Assembly: GCA_026003175.1 (NCBI GenBank)
Contig: BPGT01000001.1
Location: 1,340,839-1,404,838, forward strand
Direction: 5' to 3'
Source: Armatimonadota bacterium
GTDB lineage: Bacteria; Armatimonadota; HRBIN16
Length of the DNA stretch: 64,000 nucleotides
Below are positions 1 to 8,854 of this stretch, piece after piece (position 1 is the stretch's first letter; every line of letters starts with the position of its first letter). A program made the position numbers and the translations under genes. The notes below the pieces were generated by a model. That model had not been told where the DNA came from, made no database searches, and saw only the letters and a program-made list of their open reading frames with translations.

Positions 1-39
1 GGTCACCGTCAGCCATAGACACATCACCCACAGCCTCAT
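1..39 (-). CDS. N-terminal start of a downstream gene, cut by the window edge
   Basis: An ATG at 39-37 on the minus strand opens a frame that stays open to base 1, giving 13 residues beginning MRLWVMCLW. It lies 8 bases after the stop of the ABC ATPase gene, with a purine-rich stretch (GTGGCAGTGAGAG) between as possible ribosome-binding sequence. The hydrophobic start and the position behind an ABC ATPase suggest a permease or other membrane component of the same transporter, but too little is visible to assign it. Confidence 0.4.
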   Translation of the reverse strand, partial: MRLWVMCLWLTVT

Positions 40-47
40 GAACGCTC

Positions 48-881
48 TCACTGCCACCCTCCCTGGCGTAACAGAGCAATCAACACGTCCTCCATCGTGG
101 GCATGCGTTGGAGGGTGAGTTTCCTTGCTATGCTATTACCTTGCATCATCATACCCTCTTCGCTTTGCTGGACGTGTACCCTCGGTTGCTGTTTGTCGTA
201 ATCTTGCACCGGCTGTAAATGGACTACACCGGGTGTCGTCCGGGCACGCAATCGCTCCGGCGTATCTATCGCCAGCAGCCGCCCCTCATGAAGCAGCAAC
301 ACATAGTCTGCCATCTCCGCCTCGCGGGCAGAGTGGGTGGCGTAAATCAACGCGAGCTCGCGCCGGGCGCAACGGGCGTCCACTTCTTCCCAGAACTTTG
401 CTCGCATGGCTTCGTCCAATGCGTCCAGCAAGCCATCCACTACCAGCAGGCGCGACGCCACCGCCATCGCACAACACAGCTCCAGTTTTACCTGCTCGCC
501 TGGCGATAAGCGGCTTACAACCTTCTGCCGGTGCTTGCTCAGGTCAAACTGCTCGAGCAGTTCATGGATGCGACTGCCGTGCGAGGAGAGAAAGACGCCG
601 TGTAGCTGCGCGCTCCAGAGAATCTGCTGTACGGTGGTAGCGCGCGGGATGAGACGTGGTCGTTGCGCGGCGTAGCCCGCACTGGAGTGGGAGGTGTGCC
701 AGACCACTTCCCCCCGACAGGGCGTCAGCCCCAGCAGGGCGCGTAGCAGAGTGGTCTTGCCTGCACCGCTACGTCCATACATACACAGCCGTTCCCCCTC
801 ACGCAGGGTGAACGAAATCTCCGAGCGCACGTGGGGTGGCACCTTCAGGTTGCGGGTTTCCAGAACAATTGGCGTCGCCAT
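48..881 (-). CDS. ABC transporter ATP-binding protein lacking the catalytic Glu
   Basis: A 277-residue ABC-type nucleotide-binding subunit. The Walker A motif GRSGAGKTT is at about residues 36-44, an LSPGEQ signature at 125-130, the Walker B strand LLVVD ends at D149 and the H-loop His is H183. The residue after the Walker B Asp, normally the catalytic Glu, is Gly150 (VVDG instead of VVDE), so ATP hydrolysis may be weak or may need a partner subunit. The gene follows the NHL/HExxH protein by 6 bases and precedes another gene by 8 bases, so all three are probably one operon. The substrate cannot be inferred; the short 75-residue C-terminal tail after the H-loop region is variable in this family. 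Confidence 0.85.
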   Translation of the reverse strand: MATPIVLETRNLKVPPHVRSEISFTLREGERLCMYGRSGAGKTTLLRALLGLTPCRGEVVWHTSHSSAGYAAQRPRLIPRATTVQQILWSAQLHGVFLSSHGSRIHELLEQFDLSKHRQKVVSRLSPGEQVKLELCCAMAVASRLLVVDGLLDALDEAMRAKFWEEVDARCARRELALIYATHSAREAEMADYVLLLHEGRLLAIDTPERLRARTTPGVVHLQPVQDYDKQQPRVHVQQSEEGMMMQGNSIARKLTLQRMPTMEDVLIALLRQGGWQ

Positions 882-887
882 CGTGCT

Positions 888-3401
888 TCACCACGCTCGA
901 GGCACGAAGCGCGTCTGCATCAACACCCAGGGTTCAAAAGCAGAACACCATCCTCTATCGCCGGTGAGTGCGATGCGCACACCAGCCAGCGCGTTTGCCT
1001 GCCAGCGAATTGCCCCACGCGGGATGCCGATGCGATAAAGCGTCCGCCCATCGGGTAGCGCGCTGACCTCCAGCGAAGGAGCGGGCGCCTCCACCCATGC
1101 GCCGATGGCGCCGTCCCAGACACGGGCAGTGATATCCGGTTTCTGCACGCCTCGTCCCCGCAAGCGCACGTTGAGGTTGTCGTTGCCGGAGAACCAGCCG
1201 TTGTTGTCGGCGTCGATATCTATCTCTACATCACACGCTTCACGGCAAGCGATGCCAAACTGCAGCTCGCGCTCGCTCCATGCGGCGAAGATGTCGGCAG
1301 ACAGAAAGCGGTTCTGTGCATGGGCGTAGCGAAACCATCTGTTCACTTCTCCTTGCAGGCTTCCATACGGGATAGGCAGCACTGCCTCGCGCGGTAATCG
1401 CCATGTTGCCCCTTCCTCACGGTAGCCGATACCATCGGGCAAGCCGCTATCCAGCCGGTATCCAAAGAAGATACCAGCCATTGCTTTGCGCATGTCGTCG
1501 GAGCGCGCATTGCCGGGTCGCGCGTTCCTGCCGAGCCGTCTCTCATCCAGTGGCAGGCGAGGGTCTTCATCAGGAATGCCGTTGCCGTTGACGTCGTCTA
1601 CTTCCCATACCTTGCCAAAGCGCATCTGGAACCAGTCGTTGGAGTTCCACTGGCGGCAGATGAAAGCGTTCACATCCCAGTGCTGTCCGTATCTGCCGGG
1701 ATGGATGGTAGGGTCAGGGTGGTTTAGCCAGAACTTCTGCACGCCGCTGCGGTCAAAAAAGAAGTCCAGCTGGTGGCTGTATTCGTGGCAGAGCAACCAG
1801 GCCAGCTTGCCGCCGATGGCAAAGGTGGAGTAACCGAAGGTGGTCAGTCCTCCACCCCCTACATCCCCTAGCTGGTCGGGTTTGCTGGCATCGTAGCCCG
1901 GCGAAGGCCATATCGCGATAAGACTGTCATAGTCTTCCAGCCGCTTGCCCTGTGCCTCCAGGAGCGGACGTATATGCTCGCGCACGTTTTCCGGCGCAAC
2001 CCAGCCGCGGCGCACGCGGACGGTCGGTTCCTCAAGAAACAAGTAGTCCTTCAGGTTGAGGTTCAGGCGAAAATGGGTGTTGCGGAAGTACCACTCGCGC
2101 GCCTTCTCGAACTCCTTCTGCACCTTGTCGCCCACCTGCTCGCGGGTGAGGGTATACGCTGTGCCGTCCACGTCCGCTTTTAGGTAGAGCACCGTCAACA
2201 CGTCCAGAGTGAGCACGTGCATCTTGCTTCTTGGCGGTGCGCTCAGGAAAGAATACACCTTCGAGACGTTGTTCTCTTCTCTGCCAATGGTGAGCAGAGC
2301 GGGAGAGAAGCGGTAGAAGATGCGTGTGGAGGTGGGCAGTCCTCGCAGCCTGACCAGCATCTCGCGTCGTGCCCCCTGCCAGCGAACAACCTGCTTGTGC
2401 CAGGAGGCAGGATTGTTTTCGTCCGTGCCGTACCAAACCACCGCTTCGGTGGCAGGGACGGGGCTTCGCCAGCGGATACTTGCCTCGCCTGGCTGCAGGG
2501 TCACTACCGGGTCAGGTTCGCTCAGGTCGGGCGGCAGGATGACCAGGCGTCCGTTCACCTCATCCGCCAGCACCACGCGGTCATCCGGCAGAAGGGCGAT
2601 GCCCCCTGCACGCCCTATCCCGCCCAGCGAGAAAAGCCCAGTATGTGCTACGCGGTCGCCCCGTTCCGTGATGATACGCAATGCGCCGCCGTCCTCGTAA
2701 TAGCCCAGCGCGCCCAGTGTCACCAGCTGCCTACGTGAGTTGACGCATACCTGCAAGGGATCTAGCCAGGCGGGCACGTCCTTCACCAGCTCCGGCTCGT
2801 CACGCAGGGTGGAATAGCGGTAAATCTTGATGCGGTGGCGATTGACGCGCCGATCGGTATCAGTTATCAGTATGCGTCCGCGACGGTCTACGGTAATGCT
2901 GGTGGGGTTCACCAGCTGCTCCGCTCCAGCGAAGGTAGTAATCGTCTTGCCGTCAGGGGTGAGCATATGGACGCGGTTATCGGGGCGCGTCAGCAGGAAC
3001 AGTCGCCCAGCAGGGTCCGCCGCCAGGTCCACCACCTCTTGGGATTCGTCTACGGGTAGGTTTATCGTGCGCAGGTAGCCATAGGGTGGGCGCGATTCGA
3101 AGATTTGTACCCGCCGCGCAGGGGCGTCCAGTATCCACACTTCCCCGCGAACCAGCAACACCCGCTGGGGGAACTGTACCTCCTGCTCGCCGGTGCCGCG
3201 TGGGGCAGACTGAGCGATGACGCTCCCCGAAGGAGAAATTACCTTGAGCGCCGTGTCGTCTACTGTGGCAACAAAAAGCGTACCATCCGCTGCCACTGCC
3301 ACACTATGTGGTTGCTTCAACGTCTGCGCGAATGATGGTAAGGGCAGGTTCAGAAACTGCCCTACCACACACACCAGGAGGGCAACCACGTTTTTCCGCA
3401 T
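888..3401 (-). CDS. Secreted NHL beta-propeller protein with a HExxH metallopeptidase-like domain
   Basis: An 837-residue exported protein. A signal peptide ends near FAQ (residues 24-26). Residues about 30-300 carry repeated blades of the form 'VAVAADGTLFVA...', typical of NHL/SMP-30 propellers. A fibronectin-like stretch follows (about 305-380). The C-terminal half has LLCHEYSHQLDFF with H539, E540 and H543, a zinc-peptidase signature, then DVNGNGIPDEDP, which resembles a calcium-binding dockerin or EF-hand loop. No known peptidase family is recognised beyond the HExxH. The start follows a strong GGGAGGAGGTGGGG Shine-Dalgarno. It is the first gene of a likely operon with an ABC ATPase. The role is unknown; extracellular proteolysis is an inference from the motif. 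Confidence 0.75.
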   Translation of the reverse strand: MRKNVVALLVCVVGQFLNLPLPSFAQTLKQPHSVAVAADGTLFVATVDDTALKVISPSGSVIAQSAPRGTGEQEVQFPQRVLLVRGEVWILDAPARRVQIFESRPPYGYLRTINLPVDESQEVVDLAADPAGRLFLLTRPDNRVHMLTPDGKTITTFAGAEQLVNPTSITVDRRGRILITDTDRRVNRHRIKIYRYSTLRDEPELVKDVPAWLDPLQVCVNSRRQLVTLGALGYYEDGGALRIITERGDRVAHTGLFSLGGIGRAGGIALLPDDRVVLADEVNGRLVILPPDLSEPDPVVTLQPGEASIRWRSPVPATEAVVWYGTDENNPASWHKQVVRWQGARREMLVRLRGLPTSTRIFYRFSPALLTIGREENNVSKVYSFLSAPPRSKMHVLTLDVLTVLYLKADVDGTAYTLTREQVGDKVQKEFEKAREWYFRNTHFRLNLNLKDYLFLEEPTVRVRRGWVAPENVREHIRPLLEAQGKRLEDYDSLIAIWPSPGYDASKPDQLGDVGGGGLTTFGYSTFAIGGKLAWLLCHEYSHQLDFFFDRSGVQKFWLNHPDPTIHPGRYGQHWDVNAFICRQWNSNDWFQMRFGKVWEVDDVNGNGIPDEDPRLPLDERRLGRNARPGNARSDDMRKAMAGIFFGYRLDSGLPDGIGYREEGATWRLPREAVLPIPYGSLQGEVNRWFRYAHAQNRFLSADIFAAWSERELQFGIACREACDVEIDIDADNNGWFSGNDNLNVRLRGRGVQKPDITARVWDGAIGAWVEAPAPSLEVSALPDGRTLYRIGIPRGAIRWQANALAGVRIALTGDRGWCSAFEPWVLMQTRFVPRAW

Positions 3402-3418
3402 TCCCCACCTCCTCCCTT

Positions 3419-3447
3419 ATGTTACGGCAGGGAAGAAGAGGTGTCAA
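3419..3447 (-). promoter_or_regulatory. Sigma-70-type promoter for the NHL/HExxH-ABC operon
   Basis: On the minus strand TTGACA (3447-3442) is separated by 17 bases from TAACAT (3424-3419), just upstream of the gene starting at 3401. It sits in the short gap after pntB, so the two transcription units are separate. Confidence 0.6.
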
Positions 3448-3462
3448 GGGTTTGCCGAAAGC

Positions 3463-4857
3463 TCACTTCTCCTGCCCAATCACCTTCACCAGCTCGCTCA
3501 GGTATGCTTTCGCGTCGCCGAAGAGCATCAGCGTCTTGTCCATGTAGTACAGTTCGTTTTCGATGCCTGCGAAGCCCGGGTTCATACTGCGTTTGATGAC
3601 CATCACCGTGCGCGCTTTGTCCGCTTCGATGATGGGCATGCCGTAGATGGGGCTGTTCTTATCGTGCTTGGCGGCAGGGTTCACCACATCGTTCGCACCG
3701 ATGACCAGCGCCACGTCGGTATGAGGCAGCTCGGAGTTGATGTCTTCCATCTCGAACAAACGGTCGTAGGGGATGTCTGCCTCCGCCAGCAGCACATTCA
3801 TGTGTCCGGGCATACGTCCTGCCACCGGGTGGATGCCAAACTTCACGTCGATACCGCGTCGGGTGAGCAGGTCAAACAGCTCGCGCACCTTATGCTGCGC
3901 CTGTGCCACCGCCATACCATAGCCCGGGATAATCACCACCGACGAGGCTGCCAGCAGGATATCCGCTGCCTCTTCTGGCGTTGCGCTGCGTACCGTGCGT
4001 TCCTCCGCCTTCAATGCTTGAGGCGATACCTGCCCGAACGCGCCGAACAGCACGTTTGTGAAAGAACGGTTCATCGCCTTGCACATGATGACCGAGAGGA
4101 TAAAGCCCGACGAGCCATCCAGCGCGCCCGCTACCACCAGCAGTTTGTTCTGCAGCACGAAGCCCATCGCCGACGCCGAGATGCCCGCGTAGGAGTTCAA
4201 CAGCGCAATGACCGTCGGCATGTCCGCACCGCCGATAGGCAGAATCAGCATCACGCCAAACGCCAGCGCGAGGGCGATGAAAATGGGGAACAGCCCAATC
4301 TGCGTGGGGTTGATGGTCAGGTATACGCCGATGGCTACCGCTATTGCCAGCACGGAGAGGTTCACGAAGTTCTGCCCACGATACACGATAGGGCGAGTAG
4401 GGATAATCTCCTGCAGTTTGCCGAACGCCATGAGGCTACCCGTGAAAGTCAGGAAGCCCAGCAGCACCTCGAAGCAAAGCACCGCCATGATGAAGGGAGA
4501 TAGCCGCTCGGGGTCATGCTGGTTCCACAGATAGTACTTGGCGGTTCCCACCAGACCCACCGCCAGACCGCCAAAGGAGTGCGAGAGAGCAGTTCGCTGG
4601 GGCACGTGGGTCATCGGCATCAGGTAAGCGATAGGGATGCCCACAGCTGTGCCGATAAGCAGGGTTACGATAATCCATTTGTAACTCACGATTTCCGGCA
4701 ACAGCAGGGTAGCGGCAATGGCGACCACCATGCCCACTTCGCCTGCGATAACCCCCCGGCGGGCGGTCGGCACCGCACTCAACCATTTCAGCGACAGAAT
4801 AAACAGCGCTGCGGCGACGATGTAGCTGGATTGCGCGATAATCTCCTGGGTGTTCAT
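3463..4857 (-). CDS. pntB: NAD(P) transhydrogenase subunit beta
   Basis: A 464-residue beta subunit of the proton-translocating transhydrogenase, which transfers hydride between NADH and NADP+ using the proton gradient. The N-terminal half has about eight to nine hydrophobic segments (domain II). The C-terminal half is the NADP(H)-binding domain III with VVIIPGYGMAVAQAQHKVREL, the HPVAGRMPGHMNVLLAEA region, and the VIGANDVVNP and SMNPGFAGIEN motifs. The start ATG overlaps the stop of the preceding pntA2 by 4 bases, indicating translational coupling. Length and motif order are those of a complete, normal subunit. Confidence 0.97.
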   Translation of the reverse strand: MNTQEIIAQSSYIVAAALFILSLKWLSAVPTARRGVIAGEVGMVVAIAATLLLPEIVSYKWIIVTLLIGTAVGIPIAYLMPMTHVPQRTALSHSFGGLAVGLVGTAKYYLWNQHDPERLSPFIMAVLCFEVLLGFLTFTGSLMAFGKLQEIIPTRPIVYRGQNFVNLSVLAIAVAIGVYLTINPTQIGLFPIFIALALAFGVMLILPIGGADMPTVIALLNSYAGISASAMGFVLQNKLLVVAGALDGSSGFILSVIMCKAMNRSFTNVLFGAFGQVSPQALKAEERTVRSATPEEAADILLAASSVVIIPGYGMAVAQAQHKVRELFDLLTRRGIDVKFGIHPVAGRMPGHMNVLLAEADIPYDRLFEMEDINSELPHTDVALVIGANDVVNPAAKHDKNSPIYGMPIIEADKARTVMVIKRSMNPGFAGIENELYYMDKTLMLFGDAKAYLSELVKVIGQEK

Positions 4858-5165
4858 GATGACCTCCCTCGCTCGCCTGGCTCACGCTTCTTGAACATCT
4901 TTAACATGCGGTCGGTGATGAGGAATCCGCTCACTACGTTGATGGAGGCGGCGGTAACCGCTATCCCCGCTAGCACCATCGAGAGGGTGTCATGCTCTGC
5001 GCCCAGCACCAGCAATGCGCCCACCAGACTGATGGCGGAAATCGCGTTGGTGAGCGACATCAAGGGCGTATGCAGCAGCGGCGACACACGACGTATCACC
5101 TCGAAGCCGATGAATGTCGCCAGCACGAATACGAAGAGGTAACTCAGGACGTCCTCGATACCCAT
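4854..5165 (-). CDS. pntA2: NAD(P) transhydrogenase subunit alpha part 2 (membrane domain)
   Basis: A 103-residue protein with three hydrophobic segments (about residues 5-25, 32-55 and 60-85). It is the membrane part of the alpha subunit encoded separately, as in the Rhodospirillum and Thermus type split enzyme. An AGGAGGAACAGAT ribosome-binding site precedes the ATG. It lies 12 bases after pntA1 and overlaps pntB by 4 bases. Confidence 0.93.
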   Translation of the reverse strand: MGIEDVLSYLFVFVLATFIGFEVIRRVSPLLHTPLMSLTNAISAISLVGALLVLGAEHDTLSMVLAGIAVTAASINVVSGFLITDRMLKMFKKREPGERGRSS

Positions 5166-5177
5166 ATCTGTTCCTCC

Positions 5178-6335
5178 TCAAGCATTTAAGCCGAGCTTCT
5201 CCCGCACGCGTGGGTGAACTACTTGTCCGTCACGCGTCAACAGCGTGTCGCGGATAATCTGGTCTTCCATGTCCAGATTCAGCTCGCCGTCCTTAAGCAG
5301 GTTAGCGGCGAAACTGCTGATGTTCTTGGCGTAAAGCTGGCTGGCATGGTAGGGCATGGTAGCGGGCAGGTTCAGGGGACCGATAATGGTTACTCCCTGA
5401 TGCACTATCGTTTGCCCGGGCTGGGTCAGCTCGCAGTTGCCCCCACGCTCCGCCGCGAGGTCCACAATCACTGAGCCGGGGCGCATTCCCTCCACCATCT
5501 CGCGCGTGATGAGCACCGGCGCACGCTGCCCAGGCACAGCAGCAGTGGTAATCACCACGTCGTTTTCAGGCAGCACATCTTTCATCATCTCCGCCTGCCG
5601 GCGGTAGAAATCCTCACCCAGCGCCTTTGCGTAGCCGCCTGCATCCTGTGCATCCTGTACTTCTAACGGCAGTTCCACAAAGCGTGCTCCGAGGCTCTCC
5701 ACCTGCTCGCGCACGGCAGGACGTACGTCGTATGCGCTCACCACCGCCCCCAACCGCCTGGCGGTTGCTATCGCCTGCAACCCCGCCACTCCCGCGCCGA
5801 TGACGAACACGCGAGCAGGAGTGATGGTGCCCGCCGCCGTCATCATCATCGGGAAGATTTTGGAGAGCGAGTTGGCAGCAAGAAGCACTGCCTTGTAGCC
5901 CGCCAGGTTGGACTGCGAGGAGAGCACGTCCATCGGCTGTGCGCGTGTGATGCGAGGAACCAGCTCCAGCGCGAAAGCGATGATGCCTTTTTGTGCCGCC
6001 TCAGCGATGGGTTCGGGCACCCACAGCGGGTCCATCATCGCTATCCACACTTGCCCCTCGCGCGCCAGCGAGATATCTGCCTTCCAGCCATCGGGATTTG
6101 CTCCCAATGCTCGCACCTGCAGCATGATGTCTGCGTTGGTGATTACTTCCTCCCGCGTAGGTAGGACGGTGGCGCCCGCATCGGCGTACTCCAGGTCCGA
6201 AAATCCTGCCGCTTTACCCGCCCCTGCCTGCACCAGCACTTCCGCTTTCGCTTTCTTCAGCGCGGCGATCGCTGCCGGAACCAGCGCGACTCGCGTCTCG
6301 CCCGGAAAGGTTTCTTGCGTGACTCCGATACGCAT
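5178..6335 (-). CDS. pntA1: NAD(P) transhydrogenase subunit alpha part 1 (NAD-binding)
   Basis: A 385-residue soluble domain I of transhydrogenase, related to alanine dehydrogenase. It carries the RITRAQPMDVLSSQ loop (about 128-141) that contacts domain III, and the Rossmann motif GAGVAG at residues 180-185 for NAD(H). The ATG start fits the family N-terminus (MRIGVTQET), but no good Shine-Dalgarno is visible before it. It is the first gene of the pntA1-pntA2-pntB operon. The upstream region to about 6525 shows no promoter that could be called confidently. Confidence 0.95.
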   Translation of the reverse strand: MRIGVTQETFPGETRVALVPAAIAALKKAKAEVLVQAGAGKAAGFSDLEYADAGATVLPTREEVITNADIMLQVRALGANPDGWKADISLAREGQVWIAMMDPLWVPEPIAEAAQKGIIAFALELVPRITRAQPMDVLSSQSNLAGYKAVLLAANSLSKIFPMMMTAAGTITPARVFVIGAGVAGLQAIATARRLGAVVSAYDVRPAVREQVESLGARFVELPLEVQDAQDAGGYAKALGEDFYRRQAEMMKDVLPENDVVITTAAVPGQRAPVLITREMVEGMRPGSVIVDLAAERGGNCELTQPGQTIVHQGVTIIGPLNLPATMPYHASQLYAKNISSFAANLLKDGELNLDMEDQIIRDTLLTRDGQVVHPRVREKLGLNA

Positions 6336-6525
6336 GGCTGTAACCCGTGATACCAGAATGAATGAACTCGCTGTACTTTATTCACGAAAAAAACCGCTTC
6401 CTCCTGCTTGCAAAACGCCTGGATTGTGAAATTCTTACAAATTGGGAGCAAAGGCGCAGGAGTATAAACGGTGTTACAGGCAGGCTCCGCTACCCGAGCG
6501 CGTGTGGGTACAGCAGGTACAGCCT

Positions 6526-6711
6526 GAGGGTGTTCGAAATTGCTGGTTGAATGGATAGATAACCTAACCCCCTTGCCCCCTTCCCTGCAAGGGAAGGGGG
6601 AACGCCCCTCTCCTCGTAGGAGAGGGGACGGGGGTGAGGTAAGGCAGGGATAGCAAGAACGCCTCTCTCCTTGCGCTACAACCAACTTCTCAACAATTCT
6701 CGAACACCCTC
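6526..6711. mobile_element. MITE copy 1 (186 bp, terminal inverted repeats, 9-bp target duplication)
   Basis: A 186-bp non-coding element bounded by inverted ends GAGGGTGTTCGAAATTG (left) and, read inward from the right, GAGGGTGTTCGAGAATTG. It is flanked on both sides by the direct repeat GTACAGCCT, a 9-bp target-site duplication. The interior holds two strong hairpins built from CCCCCTTCCC/GGGAAGGGGG and CCCCTCTCCT/AGGAGAGGGG. A second copy in the opposite orientation lies at 49072-49257 and appears to differ at only one position, so transposition was recent. It contains no transposase; a full-length relative elsewhere in the genome must supply it. The last T of the right-hand duplication is the first T of a TTGACA box. 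Confidence 0.9.
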
Positions 6712-6719
6712 GTACAGCC

Positions 6720-6749
6720 TTGACACCAGATGCCCATATGGCATAAGAT
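6720..6749 (+). promoter_or_regulatory. Sigma-70-type promoter of the subtilase gene, abutting a MITE
   Basis: TTGACA (6720-6725), an 18-base spacer and TAAGAT (6744-6749) precede the subtilase start at 6797. The first T of the -35 box is also the last base of the 9-bp target duplication of the adjacent MITE, so the insertion left the hexamer intact but replaced everything upstream of it. Confidence 0.65.
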
Positions 6750-6796
6750 AGGTTCCAGTGTTTGCATCCTGTGTTTTGGAAAAAGGAGAGGCTACT

Positions 6797-8854
6797 ATGA
6801 GGCGTCTTTTGGGGCTGATTCTATTTATTCTGTTGTGCATCCCGTTATGGGCTGAACAGTCACTGGAACCGATTTTGACTTCACAAAGCCGTGTGCTTGC
6901 CGCGCCGGACCGCATCATTGTGCGTTTCCCCCATACCATAGCAAGGCGTGCCGCAGAGCAACTCGGCTGTAAGCTAGTGCGTGACATCCCCCAGCTGGGT
7001 TACGCTGTGCTGAAGGTACCGTACGGGCAGGTAGACGAAACCATCACACGGCTGAAAGCGAAAGGACTGGTGCAAGAGGCTTTTCCCGACCGCGCCTATC
7101 GCATCGCGTACGTTCCTAACGACCCGCTCGTGCCCAGCCAGTGGAATCTGTTCAAGATGAACGTGCTCGCCGCGTGGGACATCACGCAGGGCAGTCCAGA
7201 AGTAGTGGTGGCGGTGCTGGATACTGGCGTAGATTATAACCACCCTGAACTGGCTCCCAATATCTGGCACAACCCGGGCGAAGTGCCTGACAACGGCATC
7301 GATGACGATAGCAACGGCTTCGTGGACGACAATATCGGTTGGGACTTCGCTTATGGCGACCGCGACCCGATGGACGATCATGGGCACGGAACCGCCTGCG
7401 CGGGCATCATCGCGGCGGTCGCAGACAACGCAGAGCAGATGGCAGGTATTGCCTACCGATGTCGGGTGATGTGCGTCAAAATCGGGCTGTCCAATGGCTA
7501 CTCCTACGATTCGATGTTTGCGCCGGGCGTGGTATACGCAGCCGATATGGGCGCGAAGGTACAAAGCATCAGCTACTTCAGCGACGACCTCACACCGCTC
7601 CTGCGGGCTGCTGTGGACTACGCCTGGAGCAAAGGCTGTTTGGTTGTCGCAGCGGCAGGTAACTTCGACGAGCCGTTCCCTATCTACCCCGCCGGTTATG
7701 ATAAGGCAGTGGCTGTGGCGGCGACTACCTCCTCCGACCGCAAAGCGAGTTTCTCCAATCTCGGCACGTGGGTGGATGTGAGCGCGCCCGGTGTGGGTAT
7801 CGTGGCGACCACGTGGGGCGGGGGATATACCGACCGTTTCGCAGGCACTTCCGCCGCCACTCCCAACGCCGCTGGGGTTGCCGCCCTGCTGTGGTCGCTT
7901 CAGCCTAACGCACCGATCGAACACGTCCGCGCTGCGCTGGAGTACTCCTCCGTACCGCTCAACGACCCGGTGGTGGGGACCTTCACCAATTACGGCAGGG
8001 TAGACGCCTGGCGGGCGTTGAACCTGTTGCCTTTGCTGGAGCCCTGGTACCCTGCTATACCACACATCCACTGGATTAGCCCGTATCGCATCCCTGCCAC
8101 CGGAGGCACGGTGACCATCTTCGGGCGGGGCTTTGGCTGGGATGCTGGTGCAGGCAAGGTGCTGCTGCAAGCGAGGCAGGTTGTCGCCCTGTCGCAAACG
8201 GGTCCCTCCTCCCTCCGCCCTGTTCCCCGCCCGCAACCCACGCTGCAGATACTGGAGTGGGGCGACTCGCGCATTGTGGTGCGCGTTCCTGCTGGTATGG
8301 CGTCTGGCTGGCTGCAGGTGCGGGTGCATGGCAGAACATCCAATCGCCACTGGCTGACGGTTGCCTCGCCCGGCACGCCCTTTGCCACCGCGCCGACCGA
8401 CGTGGGCATCGTGGGGCGATATGGGCAGGGAGCGCAGCTCAGCGGGGGATATACGGAGTTACTGGAAGCGGACGGCAAGGCGCTGGTTGCTCGCCCGCGC
8501 ACCGACAACAGCAAGGCGATAGATTTGAAGCTGCTGGTGCGTGGTCTGCCCAAAGATACCGTCTCCACCATCGCCTGTGAATACTTGCGCCGCTATGAAG
8601 GGGTGGTGAACTCCCCCGTGGAGAGCATCCAGCTGTACGATTTCAGCTCCGGCAGTTACCCCTATGGCAACTGGGTAGAGGTGTTCAGCACCCAAGCGGA
8701 TGCTCACGCTGGCGAAACGCTTCAGTTCAGCCTGCCTGTGCCCGCGAGCCGGTGGGTTTCCTATGAAGGCGACCTGTTCGTGCGCATCGTGGTCAATACC
8801 GGCAGCGCGGACGCGCGGCTACTCATCGACAAACTATGGTTTCTGTGGCAATAG
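6797..8854 (+). CDS. Secreted subtilisin-like serine protease (S8) with IPT/TIG domain
   Basis: A 685-residue exported subtilase. The ATG at 6797 follows AAAAGGAG and begins MRRLLGLILF, a signal peptide ending near WAEQ; a longer reading frame from 6758 starts between the promoter and the ribosome-binding site and is unlikely. After a propeptide of about 90 residues comes the catalytic domain with D142 (AVLDTGVDYNHPE), H197 (HGHGTACAG) and S352 (GTSAATPNAAG). Residues about 425-510 look like an IPT/TIG immunoglobulin-like fold (IPATGGTVTIFGRGFG), followed by a beta-rich C-terminal domain. The 3' end overlaps the convergent metallopeptidase gene by 21 bases. Role: extracellular proteolysis. 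Confidence 0.93.
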   Translation: MRRLLGLILFILLCIPLWAEQSLEPILTSQSRVLAAPDRIIVRFPHTIARRAAEQLGCKLVRDIPQLGYAVLKVPYGQVDETITRLKAKGLVQEAFPDRAYRIAYVPNDPLVPSQWNLFKMNVLAAWDITQGSPEVVVAVLDTGVDYNHPELAPNIWHNPGEVPDNGIDDDSNGFVDDNIGWDFAYGDRDPMDDHGHGTACAGIIAAVADNAEQMAGIAYRCRVMCVKIGLSNGYSYDSMFAPGVVYAADMGAKVQSISYFSDDLTPLLRAAVDYAWSKGCLVVAAAGNFDEPFPIYPAGYDKAVAVAATTSSDRKASFSNLGTWVDVSAPGVGIVATTWGGGYTDRFAGTSAATPNAAGVAALLWSLQPNAPIEHVRAALEYSSVPLNDPVVGTFTNYGRVDAWRALNLLPLLEPWYPAIPHIHWISPYRIPATGGTVTIFGRGFGWDAGAGKVLLQARQVVALSQTGPSSLRPVPRPQPTLQILEWGDSRIVVRVPAGMASGWLQVRVHGRTSNRHWLTVASPGTPFATAPTDVGIVGRYGQGAQLSGGYTELLEADGKALVARPRTDNSKAIDLKLLVRGLPKDTVSTIACEYLRRYEGVVNSPVESIQLYDFSSGSYPYGNWVEVFSTQADAHAGETLQFSLPVPASRWVSYEGDLFVRIVVNTGSADARLLIDKLWFLWQ

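Noticed and set aside
3217-4503. Long plus-strand open frame (428 residues) opposite pntB
   Set aside because: It is antisense to a well-conserved enzyme gene, His/Gln/Arg-rich with no family, and is explained by high G+C and codon bias of the opposite strand.
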